From Anaerolineae bacterium (GTDB lineage Bacteria > Chloroflexota > Anaerolineae > Aggregatilineales > UBA2796), in NCBI GenBank assembly GCA_019637555.1, contig JAHBVK010000001.1:1-64000 (forward strand): DNA of 64,000 nt, given 5' to 3'. The position numbers were made by a program, and so were the translations under genes. The notes beneath the pieces were generated by a model. It saw only the letters and a program-made list of their open reading frames with translations, did not search any database and was not told the DNA's origin. Below, one piece after another: positions 53,172 through 61,081 of the stretch. Numbering within the stretch: position 1 is the first letter of the stretch; each line of letters begins with the position of its first letter.

Positions 53172-54467
53172 CTACTGTACTGGCACAAATTCCAGCGTTG
53201 GTTCGAGGGTAGGTTCCTGCGGTACCGCTTGCGTTGGCAGTGGGGTAGCCGTGGCATCTTGCGGGGCATCCAGTTGAATACCTGTCACTGAACTGATTGG
53301 CGGCAGTGACCCATCTTCAAACGTCCAGCGCCCATCTCGGTAATTGATCAGTACGCGGCGACCATCAGGCAAACTTAGCCTATACCCGGATGCTGTGTTC
53401 TGGTCAATCGTGGCGTTGTACCCTTGCTCGGGTAGTTTCCCCCACCCAACCGAGTAAGCGATTTCAAGGAAGTTGCCCCATACTCTACCAAAACCGGAGA
53501 TCGGACGTACCAGACCGCGCGGCGTTGGCGCAAGAATTGGATTGTCAGGCAGACCACCATACTGCGATAACTCGAACTGACGGAATCGCCCATCATTGAT
53601 CAGTACGATGATTGCACCTGTGTGGCTAAACCAGACCATCTGTCCATTTTCAAATGGTTGGTAAGCTGACCAGACAGTATAAGGCGCAGGTACGGGCGAT
53701 GGTGTGTACGTTGGCGTCGGATACTGCGGGATAGGTGTAGGTGGGTTGTAAACACCCGTGAATACCCAATTCAAGTTACCGTAAGCGCCATAGAAGACAC
53801 GAACTCCGCCATTTGATCCGGGCAGCGTTAGGGTAAAGCGATTAGGCGATGATTCCGGAATGTAACGGGCAAGGAAACTTCGTTCCTGATCTACCCCCCA
53901 GCCCACACGATCACGAACTTCCTTGAAGTTGCCCCATACTTGACCAAATCCCATGATCGGCTTCCAGCGGTTGGCGGGCGGAACATTAGGGATCGGGTTA
54001 AAGGGCAGCGCGCCATAACTATAAGATGGGAAACTACGGAAATAGCCGCCATTGCTGGCAAAGACCATGATCTCGCCGTTATCGGCACGGAAGACCATGA
54101 AGCCGCCTTCATAGAACTGATAAGTGATCGGCACATCGTAGGAGTTACCCGGTCCGGGTCCACCACCGGGGAGCCGAGGCACAAACAAGCGCTGACCTAC
54201 GTAGAGTCGATTCGGATTGGTGATGCAATTGGCAGTCATCAAAGTATACAGTGTAGTGCCAACTCGCCGTGCGATCACACTTAGTGAGTCGCCGCGCTGA
54301 ACAACGTAGACGGGCCAGTCTGTGCGTAGATAGCAACCCTGAGCTTCTACAGTAGTGATCTGAGTAGCAGGAATGAGCGGGAGTGCAAGCAAGATTGCCA
54401 GCAGAAATAACACTCCTCTACGAGATCGTGGTAATAGATGACGACGGAAGATATTAATGGTAGACAT
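53172..54467 (-). CDS. Secreted LysM-domain protein with two repeat modules
   Basis: ATG at 54467 has GAAGGGGG 8 nt upstream. The signal region is residues 18-43 (RGVLFLLAILLALPLIPATQ), followed by one LysM domain (YVVQRGDSLSVIARRVGTT...YVGQRLFVP). Two related modules of about 105 residues then share QFYEGGFMVF or a variant, GFGQVWGNFKEVRDRVGW and IxxNxxxxRxFxxY, with Pro/Thr linkers between. It binds peptidoglycan or chitin-like glycan through LysM; the repeat modules are of unknown role. The C-terminal tail is Pro/Thr/Ala-rich. Confidence 0.85.
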   Translation of the reverse strand: MSTINIFRRHLLPRSRRGVLFLLAILLALPLIPATQITTVEAQGCYLRTDWPVYVVQRGDSLSVIARRVGTTLYTLMTANCITNPNRLYVGQRLFVPRLPGGGPGPGNSYDVPITYQFYEGGFMVFRADNGEIMVFASNGGYFRSFPSYSYGALPFNPIPNVPPANRWKPIMGFGQVWGNFKEVRDRVGWGVDQERSFLARYIPESSPNRFTLTLPGSNGGVRVFYGAYGNLNWVFTGVYNPPTPIPQYPTPTYTPSPVPAPYTVWSAYQPFENGQMVWFSHTGAIIVLINDGRFRQFELSQYGGLPDNPILAPTPRGLVRPISGFGRVWGNFLEIAYSVGWGKLPEQGYNATIDQNTASGYRLSLPDGRRVLINYRDGRWTFEDGSLPPISSVTGIQLDAPQDATATPLPTQAVPQEPTLEPTLEFVPVQ

Positions 54468-54628
54468 GGTGTTTACCCCCTTCGATTGAGTTCCTTCTGC
54501 AATAAGAGACACGGGGTAAAACATCGTGGTTCCCTGACGCTTATGAGGTTCAACCGTCGTAGGGTAGGCGTAGGGCACTGTAATAAAGCAGTAAAAACTA
54601 CCCTAGACTTTAGGGTGCAAGTGCGTCG
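54468..54628. other. Divergent spacer between LysM and HAD genes
   Basis: The spacer carries a short inverted repeat ACCCTA/TAGGGT (54600-54616) and the segments GTAGGGTAGGCGTAGGG. It must hold two divergent promoters; none is clear. One stretch recalls the ydaO P1/P2 region, but not enough to call a riboswitch. Confidence 0.35.
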
Positions 54629-55204
54629 ATGAGCCACAGCGCCATATTCTTGGATCTCAATGGCACACTAGTCATGCCAGTTCAAGTTTCGTCACCCCGC
54701 GAATACCATCTAATTGAGGGTAGTGTCGAAGCGGTGTCGCTGCTCAATCAAGCAGGTTTCTTGTGTCCAGTTGTCACGGTTCAATCGAGAATTGAGAAGG
54801 GCATTTACTCAGAACAGAGTTTTCTAAATTGGTTCCGGCAGTTGCAGGATCAACTGAAGGCCAGTAATGCTACAATTTTGGGACCCTATCTATGTCCGCA
54901 TTCTTCTAAGACGATGTGCAACTGCCGTAAGCCGCAGCCTACGTTATACATGCAAGCAGCTCAGGAGTGCGGCATCAATTGCAAGCGATCTTATGTTGTT
55001 GGTGATACTGCAAATGATATTCGTGCCGGGAAAGCAATTGGTGCGAAACCCTGTTTTGTACGAACAGGTTGGGCGGCAAGAGACATCGCTCAATTTGGGC
55101 ACGAGGCGGCATTCATTGGCGACGATATTCTGCAAGTTGCTCAATGGATTGTACACGACGCAGCGAATAGTATTGCTAGCCCTGTGCTTCTCCCGGAGCG
55201 ATGA
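54629..55204 (+). CDS. HAD-IIIA zinc protein, GmhB-like, with D-to-N change in motif I
   Basis: 191 residues. Motif I reads FLDLNGTLV, with the second HAD Asp replaced by Asn (residue 11). The zinc module CPHSSKTMCNC (about residues 90-100; Cys, His, Cys, Cys) is intact, as are KPQPTLY (motif III) and VVGDTANDIRAG (motif IV). The architecture resembles heptose bisphosphate phosphatase (GmhB) and histidinol phosphatase, but the Asn raises doubt about catalysis. It overlaps the convergent C39/TPR gene by 29 nt. Confidence 0.8.
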   Translation: MSHSAIFLDLNGTLVMPVQVSSPREYHLIEGSVEAVSLLNQAGFLCPVVTVQSRIEKGIYSEQSFLNWFRQLQDQLKASNATILGPYLCPHSSKTMCNCRKPQPTLYMQAAQECGINCKRSYVVGDTANDIRAGKAIGAKPCFVRTGWAARDIAQFGHEAAFIGDDILQVAQWIVHDAANSIASPVLLPER

Positions 55205-56855
55205 ATTGCCCTGACTGCACTTTTTCCAGCATCGCGGCGGCTCGGGTGAAGTTGCGGTTGAACTTCAGTGCAGTATTGAACTCAATCACCGCTTCTGCTG
55301 TGCGACCCTGTGCAGCATAAACCATCCCCCGCCAGAAGAACGGCTCTTCTTCGTTCTGTTTTGTCGTTTCGATGTTGTAATCTGCCAGAGAAAGTACTAG
55401 ATCGTAACGCTGCGTGTTGTAGTAAGCTTCGTAAAAGCCGAATTGATACCACGTATGACGATGCGGCAGCACACCAAAACTGAACGCCTTATCGTAGGCA
55501 ATCGCCGCGTTGCTGTAATCCTTGAGCAAAGTTAGCCCAGTACCTAGATTGAACCATGCATAAGGATCATCCGGGTTGGTGGTAGCTTCCGAGCGGGCGA
55601 GATCAACGGCAGCACGGATATTGAAAGTTTCGTCGGCGTCTGCGCCAAGAATTGAATACAAGTCGGCTTCACGTGCTGGATCGTAGACTACCAGATAGAT
55701 ACGGTTGAAGTCCTGCCAGAGATCATCCAGTGTGCGGTAATCATCGGTGGTGACACCTTCGAGCGTATCCAGTTGTATCATCACGCCAGCAGAATCATCG
55801 TATCCGATCAACGTAAGGTAATGGCCGAGCCAACCTTCGTCCGGTTCGTCTGGCTCGTAGAACCCTGATTCAATAATTACACTGAAACCATTCGAGATCA
55901 GCCGTTTCAAAAGGTTGACCGAACCTGCTTGCCGTACGATGGCACGCAAGGTTGTCTGCGAGTTGACATAACCCGCCATCTCCCATGGACCGACATTCTT
56001 ATCGTTTTGCTCGGGCTTCAAGTAGGTGGCAACTGTCGTTTGATCGGTACGCCACTGGTTATAGCGGAGTACTTGCAGCAGATTTGCCGGACCACAATTA
56101 TTCCAAAGCTGCGGTTCCCACTTTAGTCCAGTGAGACGAAAAGATGCTGGTACCGGTGCGTCGGTTCCCGTAGGAATGAGTGTCGGCAACGATGGTGTTT
56201 GTGATGGTGGGAACGGCGTAAACGTCGGTGGAACAGGTGTCAGCGTTGGCAGCGGGGTTTCCGTTGGAAGTGGAGTTTGCGTCGGCGGGATAGCAGTATT
56301 CGATGCCGTGAGACTGGGTATTGGTGTCGCAGTGATGACGGGCGTAACGGTGTTTGTGGATAGTGCAGCGATTTGCACAGATGTTGCATCACTGGTTGTG
56401 GCTGTCGGTGGAAGGGGAGTCTCAGTGATAGTTACCGTTGGCGGCAGCGATGTAAAAGTCAGAGTCGGCGGGTTAGCAGTTTGTGTTGGTGGAATAGGTG
56501 TGAACGTTGGCGCAATAGTGACGATCTCTGTGACTGTTGCCGATGGTTGAATTGTAGGGACTAGTAACAGCGCAGCAGCGGGATCAGTACCTTCGGCGGT
56601 AGGTAGCACTACACTTGCGGGAACTTCTTGAGTCGGCAGCAGGTCACGTAGAATGGGAATCCGCCGTGCAAGGCGCTGCTGATCGGCTTCGCTTAGATTG
56701 CGAAATACGACTGGCGTGACGATCAGTAAGAGAGCAACCAACACACTGCACGACAACATACCAATACCCGTCAGCGCCAATCCCCATTTAAGGAAATTGC
56801 GCGATCTGGCTGGCGGCTGCGGTTGTACTTGTTGGGGCTGCTTCGAAGACTGCAC
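55176..56855 (-). CDS. Membrane-anchored C39-type cysteine peptidase with TPR repeats
   Basis: One membrane helix (about 24-46) is followed by a very Thr/Pro/Ser-rich extracytoplasmic linker (about 95-245). The peptidase_C39_2-like domain (about 245-385) has WNNCGPANLLQVLRY (Cys near residue 252) and GHYLTLIGYDD (His near 344). TPR-type helices (about 425-545) form the C-terminus. Double-glycine C39 peptidases are usually fused to ABC exporters; this one is not, so a stand-alone surface hydrolase is more likely. It is upstream of a terminator that separates it from the glycosidase gene. Confidence 0.8.
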   Translation of the reverse strand: MQSSKQPQQVQPQPPARSRNFLKWGLALTGIGMLSCSVLVALLLIVTPVVFRNLSEADQQRLARRIPILRDLLPTQEVPASVVLPTAEGTDPAAALLLVPTIQPSATVTEIVTIAPTFTPIPPTQTANPPTLTFTSLPPTVTITETPLPPTATTSDATSVQIAALSTNTVTPVITATPIPSLTASNTAIPPTQTPLPTETPLPTLTPVPPTFTPFPPSQTPSLPTLIPTGTDAPVPASFRLTGLKWEPQLWNNCGPANLLQVLRYNQWRTDQTTVATYLKPEQNDKNVGPWEMAGYVNSQTTLRAIVRQAGSVNLLKRLISNGFSVIIESGFYEPDEPDEGWLGHYLTLIGYDDSAGVMIQLDTLEGVTTDDYRTLDDLWQDFNRIYLVVYDPAREADLYSILGADADETFNIRAAVDLARSEATTNPDDPYAWFNLGTGLTLLKDYSNAAIAYDKAFSFGVLPHRHTWYQFGFYEAYYNTQRYDLVLSLADYNIETTKQNEEEPFFWRGMVYAAQGRTAEAVIEFNTALKFNRNFTRAAAMLEKVQSGQFIAPGEAQG

Positions 56856-56886
56856 GATTACACCTCAAAAAAAGATTACTACACGT

Positions 56887-56926
56887 ACAAAAAACCCCCT
56901 CTCTACAATAGCAAGTGGAGAGGGGG
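56887..56926 (-). terminator. Terminator after the clan-A glycosidase, inside a dispersed repeat
   Basis: On the minus strand the stem CCCCCTCTC/GAGAGGGGG is followed by TTTTTTGT. The flank CCTCATCCC on the same strand links it to the repeats at 3541 and 8826, so the repeat here may act as a terminator. Confidence 0.75.
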
Positions 56927-56953
56927 CTTGGGATGAGGTTTAACTCATTAAGG

Positions 56954-58393
56954 TTAAGGCATTACCCCAGCCAACGCAGTGCACGATGGGCAACCGCCGC
57001 CGGGACGGAGGATGGCATAACCACCAACCGGATCAGCGCCATAGAAGGGGAAATCCACATTCCACACGATCATCAGCTTGACGCGACCACTGGCAGCAGA
57101 TGCCTTAGCTGCTTCTGCTAACCACTGTGCCTGCTCAGCGACGGACGTATCCGCAGCCCAAGTGAAACCAGCAGGCAGAGGACCATAGCCTTCGGGAGAC
57201 AGGAAGCCGAGTTCCGTCCAGCAAGCCTGCTTGCCGGGGAAGGAAGCTAAACCACGCGCCAGCATTGACGAGAAGAAGTAGGTCGGATAGCCGCCACGAG
57301 GATCACCGCTTCCCTGAGTCGGGCTGATGATACCTTCGTTGTAGTGCAAGCCAACACAGTCAAGGAACTGACCAGCGCCAGCAGCAGCCATATCCGCCAT
57401 ATAAACATCGTCGTTCCAGTAGCCGTTGGTCTTGCCGCCGGGACCTGCCGCACCAGTGGGTGCGGGCGCACCACTGATCACGATGGTGCTGGACTTGGCT
57501 GCCTTGATCGCAGAGTAAGCCTTGCTCAAAAGCTGAACGTAAGACGCGCCGCTGATCTGACCGTTGGGCCATTCGCGGTCAAGGTTCATCTCGTTCCAGA
57601 CTTCGATTGCATCTGCGCCCGCAGCCGCGAGGCTCGCCACGTAGTTGGCATATTCCTGCTGGTAGCCAGCATCAAGGACGCGCCCCTTGTCACCAATGAC
57701 GGAGAGCAGTACCTTGAAGCCATTCGCCTTACCCTGCTGAATGTAAGCAACACCGTTGCCATCACCAGCCGAAACCTGACGCTTTACCCACGACATCTTG
57801 GCAGACTTCATGATCGTGGCGGTATTGGCGCTCAAATCGAGCGCATGACCACCCAATTCAAAGCCACCGAGGTTGACGATTGGTCCAACAGGAGCAGTAC
57901 CACCACTGGCGGCGGTTCCTGCTTCACCGCAATCGAAGACTTGCTTCAGATCGTAGGTAACACGCAGTTCGTAGACAGTGGTTGACCCTAGAGGCTGAAT
58001 GGTGATCTTATATCCTGCGGTCTCTCCGGCGATTGGTGTATCGTTAGGTCCGGGGCAACCGAGGGCGCTATCAGGAAAAAGGAGTAGATCCCAGGTCCAA
58101 GCGGTTACATAAGTAAGATTGCCACCGATTTTCTTCTGAAGAACGGCACGGGCTGCACGCAACGCCTCAAACTCACGAGGAACTGGCGTGGCATCACCAG
58201 CGGGCGCAGCAGTTGCTTCCACAGCAGTATCAGCACTGCCATCGCCTGCCCCTTGAGGTGTCGCCGTAATCACAATTACTTGAGGTGTCGCAGTCGGTTC
58301 TTGTGCGATAGCGCTGTTCGCTACCGGTGAAGTGATCATGAGCAATGCTGCCATACCAAGGGCAGCGATCATGAATATTCTGGAGAGTTTCAA
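56954..58393 (-). CDS. Secreted clan-A glycoside hydrolase-like protein (GH39/GH5-like barrel)
   Basis: A signal peptide (ending SAIAQ) is followed by a Thr/Pro/Ala linker, a small domain of about 100 residues, and a TIM-barrel region. The acid/base motif EVWNEMN (about residue 266) and a second Glu in CWTELGF (about residue 391) fit a retaining clan-A hydrolase. TTG at 58393 is the start, with GGGAGG 5 nt upstream. The family cannot be fixed as GH39 or GH5; the substrate is a beta-linked glycan or glycoside. A hairpin with ACTGAA arms lies in the leader (58412-58429). Confidence 0.82.
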   Translation of the reverse strand: MKLSRIFMIAALGMAALLMITSPVANSAIAQEPTATPQVIVITATPQGAGDGSADTAVEATAAPAGDATPVPREFEALRAARAVLQKKIGGNLTYVTAWTWDLLLFPDSALGCPGPNDTPIAGETAGYKITIQPLGSTTVYELRVTYDLKQVFDCGEAGTAASGGTAPVGPIVNLGGFELGGHALDLSANTATIMKSAKMSWVKRQVSAGDGNGVAYIQQGKANGFKVLLSVIGDKGRVLDAGYQQEYANYVASLAAAGADAIEVWNEMNLDREWPNGQISGASYVQLLSKAYSAIKAAKSSTIVISGAPAPTGAAGPGGKTNGYWNDDVYMADMAAAGAGQFLDCVGLHYNEGIISPTQGSGDPRGGYPTYFFSSMLARGLASFPGKQACWTELGFLSPEGYGPLPAGFTWAADTSVAEQAQWLAEAAKASAASGRVKLMIVWNVDFPFYGADPVGGYAILRPGGGCPSCTALAGVMP

Positions 58394-58648
58394 ATGGTCC
58401 TCCCAATCGATTTCAGTTCACGGACTGAAGAAGTATGTTAAACGACTCGCGTCGAAGCCGTGTTGTAGAAATTTCCGTGACACAACAGCGTATCAGAATA
58501 CCGTCAAGATATGGTGATGTCCAGTGAAAGAGGTTAGCGCGTCAGGAAAGCGTCAGGTGGGCGTTTATTGCATCAGGTAGTATAAAATCTATAACTCCAC
58601 GCGATTCTACGCCGAAATTGGGGTAGATGTGGAGCATGGAGACTGCTG

Positions 58649-59692
58649 TTGAACGATTTACCGACTCTTCTCATCGTAGCAGTTTTGGCTGCGGTGCTTA
58701 CGTGGCTGGGCATCCGGTTGACGCGGCGTTATGCCGGACAAGCGCTGCCACTTTCGGAGTTAGCGCCGAATCAATCTCCGACAACAGTGGCACAAAATGG
58801 TGGTGGGCTAACGATCCTCGTTGTAGTGCTAATGTTATATATGCCTGTCGGCTTGTGGATCGGTGATCCGGGTCCAGTGGTACGATTCTCGCTAGCTGGC
58901 TCAATGATGGCAATGATTGGATTCTTCGAAGACTTGCGTACTCTACCTCGTTTGCTTCGCATCACCGCACAACTCATCGCTGCCTTGATCTTTGTTCCCG
59001 ATGTGCCGATCCGCGCTATTGGCTTGCCGCGCATGGAGCTGATCATCCCTCCTCCGCTAGATGTAATTCTTGCCCTCGTTTGGGTAGTAGGACTATCCAC
59101 GATTTACACATACATGGATGATGTCGATGGTCTGGCAGGCGGACAGGCCGTATTGGTCGGGTTATTGTGGGCGTTTATCGGGATCAGTGAAGGCAATACG
59201 CTGGTAGCGTTGCTGGCTTTGTTGATCGTCGGCGCTACTATGGGCTTTCTTTATCACAACCTATCGGCACACAAAATCTATATGGGCGAAGTCGGGAGTA
59301 CATTCATCGGTTTCAGCCTTGCCGCCCTTACGCTAATGATGCAGCACGAGTCCACAAGGTTGATCGTTTCAGGTGCATTGTTCGTTGCATTGTTTGCATT
59401 TGATGCCCTGTTAACTTTCGTGATCTATGTCGTGCGTGGACGTTACATCCAGTTTCCCAATCGTTCGCATTTATATCAGCGAATGCTGCGACTCGGAGAT
59501 CCGCCGCTGCGCGTGTTGGCACTATATCTGCTAATCTCTATTGGTTTTTGCGTGGCGGGCTTACTGTACTATCGTGAGCCAGCGTGGTTAGCACTGCTAA
59601 TCGTCGTTGTTTCCTGCATAGCTCTGTTTGTTTGGGTAAAGCGACGCGAGTCAAACCCACCTGATGCGACTTCACAATCGTCAGCGTCTTGA
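58649..59692 (+). CDS. WbpL/TagO-like polyprenyl-phosphate glycosyl-1-phosphate transferase
   Basis: About ten membrane helices, 347 residues. Motifs are GFFEDLRTLPRLLRI (in place of GxxDD), YTYMDDVDGLAGGQA (Asp-rich motif NxxNFxDGxDG-like) and KIYMGEVGSTFIG (in place of FMGDxGS). Two catalytic-region acidic residues are Asp-to-Glu or altered relative to MraY and WecA. The start is TTG at 58649, with GGAG 7 nt upstream. It should start a glycan on undecaprenyl phosphate, like the enzyme encoded at 13418. No glycan cluster surrounds it. Confidence 0.85.
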   Translation: MNDLPTLLIVAVLAAVLTWLGIRLTRRYAGQALPLSELAPNQSPTTVAQNGGGLTILVVVLMLYMPVGLWIGDPGPVVRFSLAGSMMAMIGFFEDLRTLPRLLRITAQLIAALIFVPDVPIRAIGLPRMELIIPPPLDVILALVWVVGLSTIYTYMDDVDGLAGGQAVLVGLLWAFIGISEGNTLVALLALLIVGATMGFLYHNLSAHKIYMGEVGSTFIGFSLAALTLMMQHESTRLIVSGALFVALFAFDALLTFVIYVVRGRYIQFPNRSHLYQRMLRLGDPPLRVLALYLLISIGFCVAGLLYYREPAWLALLIVVVSCIALFVWVKRRESNPPDATSQSSAS

Positions 59693-59813
59693 ACTAGCCG
59701 GTCGAATAGCCAGCTACCGATTCAACGACGATCTCAGGAGTCCGCGAACCTATTGCACTTGCAGCAACGAGATCACACTGAGATCAGTCCAAATTTGAGC
59801 AAGTTATCTGCGC

Positions 59814-59819
59814 TATAAT
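59814..59819 (+). promoter_or_regulatory. TATAAT -10-like element before the chitinase
   Basis: GCTATAAT is 40 nt upstream of the ATG. A TTGAGC hexamer lies upstream, at a 14-bp spacing that is too short for a standard -35. Confidence 0.5.
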
Positions 59820-59859
59820 TCGCCAAACCTCTCTTCGAAGTGCATTTGAGGGCGAAACA

Positions 59860-61065
59860 ATGCGTAGAGTTCTTCTTATTCTGGCAGGATTGCTCATGAT
59901 TTCGAGTATTGGCGGTACGGCAGCAAAAGCGAGCAACGCTTCTGCTCCCAAGCAGATCATTGGGTACTACTCATCTTGGGGAATTTATGCGCGTGAATTC
60001 TTCGTCACAAACATCGCGGCGGATAAGTTAACGCATATCAACTATGCTTTTGCCAACATTAGTGATGCCGGAGAATGCTTACTTGGTGATCCGTGGGCAG
60101 ATACTCAATTCCCATACCCCGGTGATGATCCTAATGCCGCGTTACTGGGAAACTTCAATCAACTAAAGAAGTTAAAAGAACAAAATCCAAACCTGCAAAC
60201 GTTGATTTCTATCGGCGGTTGGACGTGGTCGGCGAAGTTTTCCGACGTAGCGCTAACTGAAGAGTCGCGGGCGCGGTTTGCCAGTTCCTGCGTCGATTTC
60301 ATGCTCAAGTACGGGTTTGATGGGCTGGACATTGATTGGGAGTACCCTGCGGGCGGTGGCGAACCGAACAATGTTGTACGTCCGGAAGATCCCGCCAATT
60401 TCTTGCTGCTGATGGCAGATCTGCGCGCTCACTTAGATGCACAGGGAGAAAAAGATGGACGCCATTACCTGCTGACCATCGCTGCACCTGCTGGTAGCTC
60501 ACAGCGCGATCCAATCAACTGGAAGGAGGCGCAAGCGTCACTCGATTTCATCAACCTGATGGCTTACGACTTCAGCGGCGCGTGGAGTTCGACCACTGGT
60601 TTCAATGCGCCGTTGTTCGATCCGGCGGCAGGTACGAGTGATGCTCAGGGAAGCGCATCTTCCGCAATCAAGGCTTATCTGGATGCCGGTGTGCCAGCGG
60701 ATAAGTTAGTGCTGGGGGTGCCGTTTTATGGGCGTGGCTGGAAGGACGTCGCTGACAAGAACAACGGGTTGGGACAACCATATGATGGCATCCCCGCAGG
60801 TGGTACAGGTTTTTTTGATTACCGCGATCTGAAGCGTTTCTGGATAGCAGCGTTACCACGGTACTGGGACGATACGGCGAAAGTACCGTGGCTCTATGAT
60901 GCGAAGTCGCAAATCATGATCAGCTATGATGATGAGGAGTCATTAGGTCTAAAAGCTGATTACATCAACGCTAATAATCTCGGCGGTGCAATGATCTGGG
61001 AGCTTGCATCCGATGATCAGGATCATACGTTGTTGAATGCGCTTTACAATGCGCTGAACAAATAG
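59860..61065 (+). CDS. Secreted GH18 chitinase
   Basis: A signal peptide (MRRVLLILAGLLMISSIGG) precedes a complete GH18 catalytic barrel: QIIGYYSSWGIY, SIGGWTWS, and the DGLDIDWEYP (DxxDxDxE) acid motif at about residues 154-163. WELASDD is near the C-terminus. The 401-residue length gives a catalytic domain alone, with no chitin-binding domain. It should cleave chitin, chitin oligomers or peptidoglycan-like GlcNAc chains outside the cell. It is convergent with a flavin oxidoreductase gene. Confidence 0.95.
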   Translation: MRRVLLILAGLLMISSIGGTAAKASNASAPKQIIGYYSSWGIYAREFFVTNIAADKLTHINYAFANISDAGECLLGDPWADTQFPYPGDDPNAALLGNFNQLKKLKEQNPNLQTLISIGGWTWSAKFSDVALTEESRARFASSCVDFMLKYGFDGLDIDWEYPAGGGEPNNVVRPEDPANFLLLMADLRAHLDAQGEKDGRHYLLTIAAPAGSSQRDPINWKEAQASLDFINLMAYDFSGAWSSTTGFNAPLFDPAAGTSDAQGSASSAIKAYLDAGVPADKLVLGVPFYGRGWKDVADKNNGLGQPYDGIPAGGTGFFDYRDLKRFWIAALPRYWDDTAKVPWLYDAKSQIMISYDDEESLGLKADYINANNLGGAMIWELASDDQDHTLLNALYNALNK

Positions 61066-61081
61066 ATATCGTCCTGCACGG

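Noticed and set aside
54468..54640. AACCTCATAAGCG segment on the minus strand resembling the 3' P1 part of the ydaO (c-di-AMP) riboswitch
   Set aside because: The upstream conserved blocks of the ydaO consensus are not found in order, and the expected 5' partner would fall inside the HAD coding sequence.
58627..58866. Alternative frame overlapping the start of the glycosyl-phosphate transferase
   Set aside because: The transferase frame has GGAG at proper spacing to TTG and continues through recognised membrane motifs; the alternative is short and unfamiliar.
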